Assembly (NCBI GenBank): GCA_002494135.1
Contig: DLBG01000045.1
Location: forward strand, 1-7,245
Direction of reading: 5' to 3'
Length of the DNA: 7,245 nucleotides
Origin: Lachnospiraceae bacterium UBA7027
GTDB taxonomy: Bacteria; Bacillota; Clostridia; Lachnospirales; Lachnospiraceae
A program made the position numbers and the translations under genes. The notes under the pieces are model-generated. The model saw only the letters and a program-made list of their open reading frames with translations, did not search any database and was not told where the DNA came from. Shown one piece after another: positions 4,784-7,245 of this stretch. How positions within the stretch are numbered: the stretch's first letter is position 1; every line of letters begins with the position of its first letter.

Positions 4784-6523
4784 TTACAGTTCGCTCATTA
4801 ACTTCATCTTGTAGCTGTTGTACTCGTCTTCGCTAAGCATTCCGGTCTTCTGCAGATCCATAAGTTTCTTAGCCTTAACCTGGAATTCATCCATGGTGCT
4901 GTACTCGCCGAAGATTTCTTCAATGAACTTTTGCTTTCTCTGCTCGTATTCGGATTCGGAGATGATTCCAATCTTGGGAAGGCTGATGTAAAGTTCAACC
5001 TTGGATACGTAATCTTCTACCTGATCTACCTTACGAAGCAGTTCGACCTTCTTGGTGTGGAAATCCATCTCGGATAACCAGTTGCATCTCTTTAATGCCA
5101 TAAGTCTTTCGACTACACCCTGGAATTCCGGAACGTTCTTCCAGGGAATATTTGCGAAGGTCTCTACTACATTTGCCTGTTTCCTGCGGAGTTCTCCGTC
5201 GGAAATCAGTTTTGCTTCCACAAGCGCAGGCCATTTGCTTAATTTAGCTTCCAGTGTAGGAATGCTGTCGTATTCGGAAACATCGATGATGTCGATTAAG
5301 GACTGAACCTTAGCTTTGTATTCATCCTCGGTAAGGAGTTCTGCTTCCTTCAGAATCGGCCAACGCTCCAACTTGGTAACCAGAAGTTCGTGAGAATCGG
5401 TATCTCTGAAATCAACTTCGGAAATAATTTCTCTCTTCTTCTCCTGGAATTCCGCCTCGTCAATCATTCCGCCGAGTTTTAAGAACGGAAGTTTGGATAT
5501 GTTGTCTTTGTACTGTCCGAGATCAGAAACATTGGTATCGCAGCATTCGCGGATGATGTCGATCTTTCTGGTTTCGAACTCGCTGTCGGAAAGCATTCCG
5601 CATTCCTTTAATACAACAAGCTTCTGAACCTTCTCGTTGAAATCTGTCATTCCGCAAAGTTCACTGACAAGTTCTAACTTCTTGTCCTCGAATTCCTTGT
5701 CGGTCAGCATTCCGATTTCCTTTAACGTGTAAAGCTTTTCCATACGCTTCTGGAAATCTTCGGGATCCTTTTCCTTCTCCTTCTTTGCAGGAGCAGCGGG
5801 CTTGGAAGCCTTTAATACGGGAGCTTCCGGAGCAGGAGCCGGTGCCGGTGCTGCCTTTGCGGAAGCGGGTGCCGGTGCAGGTGCGGGAGCCGGTGCGGAA
5901 TTGTGATTCATTCTGCTGGATCCGACAGCTGCCTGCTGCTGTTGCTGCTGAAGCTGAGGATTTCTGGTAAGGATTGCGCTTCCTATGTTCGGCTGTTCTT
6001 CACCTCTCATAGGGGATTCCTGCTTGATGACTACGTTCTGAGCAGGAGCTTCCATTCTCTTGGGAACGGGCGCAGGTGCTACTGCGGAAGGTGCTGCTGC
6101 AGGAGCTACCGGAGCTGCGGGACGTGCGATCGGCTGACTCTGGGTCGTTGCCTGACGTACTTCTTTGGCTGCTCCGCCTCCGTGAGACTCTTTCATCTGT
6201 CCGATCTTTTCAATGACGATATCAATATCCTTCATGGAAGGGAAAATCGTCTGAGCCTTCTTCGTTCCGTACAGGGACGTAAGACGTGTATTCATGATCA
6301 GTGCGGTGTTGCCCTGATATTCGCCCTTGAAGACTTCTCTTACATCGTTAATGGGATAATCGAAATTATCGATGTATCCGTTACGACCTTCTTCGTTACA
6401 GATAAATGCCTTTCCGGAAATTTTGCCATCCTCAATTTTTAAGAAGAGCTTCTCTCCGCTTTTTAACAGCTTATTTTTAATGCTGCCGCCGTAATTACAA
6501 GTAAATACTTGAGCGTTTGCCAT
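4784..6523 (-). CDS. Multi-SHOCT protein: N-terminal globular domain, Ala/Pro/Gln linker, eight SHOCT-like repeats
   Basis: This 579-residue protein has no signal peptide or membrane segment, so it is probably cytoplasmic. Residues 1-110 look like a compact beta-rich domain closed by a helix, possibly PH-like; that fold call is inference. Residues 111-255 are a low-complexity linker with Gln192-197 and an Ala-Pro run at 209-235. Residues 256-579 hold eight helical-hairpin repeats of 38-43 residues, each matching the SHOCT pattern, e.g. LKEIGMLTDKEF (267-278) and LQKTGMLSEDEY (557-568). SHOCT is a short domain usually present once at a C-terminus and thought to mediate oligomerisation. Function here is unknown; a scaffold is my guess. 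The start at 6523 has GGGAGG about 9 nt upstream; an ATG at 6550 has none. The gene is monocistronic by its own promoter and terminator. Lysine codons read were almost all AAG, as favoured in rplU, hinting at strong expression. Confidence 0.88.
   Translation of the reverse strand: MANAQVFTCNYGGSIKNKLLKSGEKLFLKIEDGKISGKAFICNEEGRNGYIDNFDYPINDVREVFKGEYQGNTALIMNTRLTSLYGTKKAQTIFPSMKDIDIVIEKIGQMKESHGGGAAKEVRQATTQSQPIARPAAPVAPAAAPSAVAPAPVPKRMEAPAQNVVIKQESPMRGEEQPNIGSAILTRNPQLQQQQQQAAVGSSRMNHNSAPAPAPAPAPASAKAAPAPAPAPEAPVLKASKPAAPAKKEKEKDPEDFQKRMEKLYTLKEIGMLTDKEFEDKKLELVSELCGMTDFNEKVQKLVVLKECGMLSDSEFETRKIDIIRECCDTNVSDLGQYKDNISKLPFLKLGGMIDEAEFQEKKREIISEVDFRDTDSHELLVTKLERWPILKEAELLTEDEYKAKVQSLIDIIDVSEYDSIPTLEAKLSKWPALVEAKLISDGELRRKQANVVETFANIPWKNVPEFQGVVERLMALKRCNWLSEMDFHTKKVELLRKVDQVEDYVSKVELYISLPKIGIISESEYEQRKQKFIEEIFGEYSTMDEFQVKAKKLMDLQKTGMLSEDEYNSYKMKLMSEL
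4787..5758 (-). repeat. Eight tandem SHOCT-like repeats (protein level)
   Basis: Approximate repeat units in protein residues are 256-289, 294-327, 334-370, 376-413, 418-456, 464-499, 503-539 and 544-579. Aligned on the turn (GML, GML, GMI, ELL, KLI, NWL, GII, GML at 271, 309, 352, 395, 438, 481, 519, 561), the spacing is 38, 43, 43, 43, 43, 38 and 42. A Leu four residues before the turn is invariant, an acidic residue followed by F/Y/L follows it, and a K/R pair comes 3-4 residues later. Repeats 4 and 5 carry WP before the Leu. I saw no long identical DNA repeats, so the duplications look old. Confidence 0.85.
5819..5950 (-). repeat. Low-complexity coding repeats: Ala-Pro run and Gln run
   Basis: Inside the SHOCT gene linker, 5933-5950 encodes six consecutive glutamines from CAG/CAA codons. 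The stretch 5819-5899 encodes alternating Ala and Pro with short GC-rich near-repeats. Such tracts form extended, flexible linkers and can change length by slippage. Variation in this strain is not visible from one sequence. Confidence 0.8.
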
Positions 6524-6593
6524 TAAAGTAAACCTCCCTTTCATTCCCAATATACACGCCGCTTTTGGTTTACATATTTTGCCTTTAAGAGCG

Positions 6594-6627
6594 AAAAAAA
6601 CAAGAAATCTAAATGATTTAGATTCTT
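6594..6627 (-). terminator. Terminator-like hairpin in the SHOCT gene leader
   Basis: On the minus strand AAGAATCTAAAT and ATTTAGATTTCTT pair over 12 bp with one bulged T. They are separated by a single central C, so the real loop is about 5 nt. One G and seven Ts (6600-6594) follow. The stem is AT-rich, so termination may be partial. It lies downstream of the SHOCT promoter, so it could attenuate that gene as well as stop transcripts from the RNase gene. Confidence 0.65.
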
Positions 6628-6670
6628 TGCCGGCTCTGGACTCGATATATAATCCTTAACGGATATGAAT

Positions 6671-6699
6671 ATAATAACAACAAAGGTGTCCTTTTTCAA
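6671..6699 (-). promoter_or_regulatory. Promoter of the SHOCT-repeat gene
   Basis: The -35 TTGAAA (6699-6694) and -10 TATTAT (6676-6671) are separated by 17 nt, each one base from consensus, with TGT just before the -10 as an extended element. The predicted start near 6664 gives a leader of about 140 nt. Confidence 0.75.
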
Positions 6700-6737
6700 G
6701 TGATTTTTTGACAAATCTTACAAAAAACACAAACTCG

Positions 6738-7245
6738 TCACAAAGTAAGCATCTCGGTCAACGGATGCCCTGTTTTCCTGCGTGTCAGCTCGAGTAAACC
6801 GAGCTTTGTAAACCCGTAAACATGCAGGGATTCCTCCCTGTTTAAGGGGTGGTTTCTGATTCGGTCAATAATGTCGTTTTGAAGGTCTTTGCTTTTCATA
6901 TTTATAAAATCGACGACGATGATTCCGGACAGATTCCGAAGAACAATCTGACGGACAATTTCATCCGCCGCTTCGGCGTTTACCGTATAATAATGATCCG
7001 ATTCCGATTGCTTTGCACTGCTTTTTGCGGAATTGACATCGATAACGGTCATGGCTTCGGTATTTTCGATTGTAATATAGGCTCCGGAGCTTAACCAGAC
7101 TTTGCGCCCGAGCGCCTCACGAACCTTGCTCTCAAGCCCGTAAAGAACTTTAAGGCTGACCAGGGCGTCTTCGTAAAGCTTCGGCGCGGCAAGGAAAGAA
7201 GCATAGTCGGGGGAAGCAAAACGTGCTTCGGAACCGGTTTCGAAA
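6738..7245 (-). CDS. rng: RNase E/G family endoribonuclease, C-terminal part (start outside window)
   Basis: The last 168 residues are visible, in frame from the right edge. RNase E/G enzymes cut single-stranded 5'-monophosphorylated RNA in mRNA decay and rRNA maturation. The DNase I-like catalytic subdomain is clear: RKVWLSSGAYITIENTEA, then TVIDVNS with Asp69, RQIVLRNLSGIIVVDFINM with Asp112, and GFTKLGLLELTRRK. The two aspartates are 43 residues apart, the same spacing as Asp303 and Asp346 of E. coli RNase E, the metal ligands. The protein ends at PLTEMLTL, just before the position where family members usually have the CPxC zinc-link. In clostridia this gene commonly sits next to rplU; here about 3.2 kb separates them. 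The symbol rng is used for the family; the enzyme could equally be called RNase E/G. Confidence 0.92.
   Translation of the reverse strand, partial: FETGSEARFASPDYASFLAAPKLYEDALVSLKVLYGLESKVREALGRKVWLSSGAYITIENTEAMTVIDVNSAKSSAKQSESDHYYTVNAEAADEIVRQIVLRNLSGIIVVDFINMKSKDLQNDIIDRIRNHPLNREESLHVYGFTKLGLLELTRRKTGHPLTEMLTL

Larger units (their letters stand above)
6524..6737 (-). promoter_or_regulatory. Leader and intergenic region upstream of the SHOCT gene
   Basis: These 214 bases separate the RNase E/G stop from the SHOCT gene. In transcription order they hold the promoter (6699-6671), a possible small stem of GGATT with AGTCC (around 6655-6638), the T-run hairpin at 6594-6627, about 70 nt without clear structure, and the GGGAGG ribosome binding site. 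I recognise no known riboswitch class. No separate terminator for the RNase gene is evident before the promoter. Confidence 0.6.

Noticed and set aside
5903..6442. Plus-strand open frame of 179 codons
   Set aside because: It is antisense to the linker and N-terminal domain of the SHOCT gene, has a low-complexity composition produced by the Ala/Pro/Gln codons opposite, and starts without a ribosome binding site.
6524..6737. Known riboswitch in the SHOCT gene leader
   Set aside because: The length allows one, but I find no conserved core of the classes I know; only simple hairpins are visible.
1..7245. CRISPR arrays, insertion sequences, tRNA or phage genes
   Set aside because: No regularly spaced direct repeats, transposase-like frames, terminal inverted repeats or cloverleaf sequences were seen.

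Overview
The window looks like chromosomal DNA of a Gram-positive clostridium, most likely a member of the Lachnospiraceae. Four things point there: an L27 precursor with the Firmicutes-type N-terminal extension next to its Prp protease gene, an Obg with a C-terminal OCT domain, a NadD-YqeK fusion, and strong AGGAGG ribosome binding sites. The family assignment is inference from protein character, not from a database search. Every gene I can support lies on the minus strand, so transcription runs from position 7245 towards 1.

In transcription order, the window starts inside an RNase E/G family gene (7245-6738, N-terminal part missing). Next come a promoter (6671-6699) and a long leader with a terminator-like hairpin (6594-6627). 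These precede a 579-residue protein (6523-4784) made of an N-terminal globular domain, an Ala/Pro/Gln-rich linker and eight consecutive SHOCT-like repeats. A strong intrinsic terminator (4736-4766) closes that unit. A lipoprotein gene of unknown function follows (4601-3651).

The rest is the widely conserved ribosome/GTPase block. It has a good promoter (3570-3599) and a roughly 77-nt leader, then rplU (L21), prp (L27-processing protease), rpmA (L27 precursor), an intrinsic terminator (2510-2545), obg (ribosome-assembly GTPase), yhbY (RNA-binding ribosome-assembly factor), and a nadD-yqeK fusion that runs off the left edge. The block joins ribosome construction and its quality control to NAD synthesis and an HD-family nucleotide hydrolase. 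Prp must remove nine residues from L27, and both are translated from the same message.

The most unusual content is the two-gene insert between the RNase E/G gene and rplU, two genes that are commonly neighbours in clostridia. Its main gene encodes an eight-repeat SHOCT protein, where SHOCT domains are normally single and C-terminal. Two terminator-like hairpins also sit just upstream of coding regions (obg and the SHOCT gene), which suggests expression set by read-through or attenuation. I see no tRNA, rRNA, CRISPR array, insertion sequence or phage gene. No gene-free stretch exceeds 300 bases; the longest is 6524-6737.
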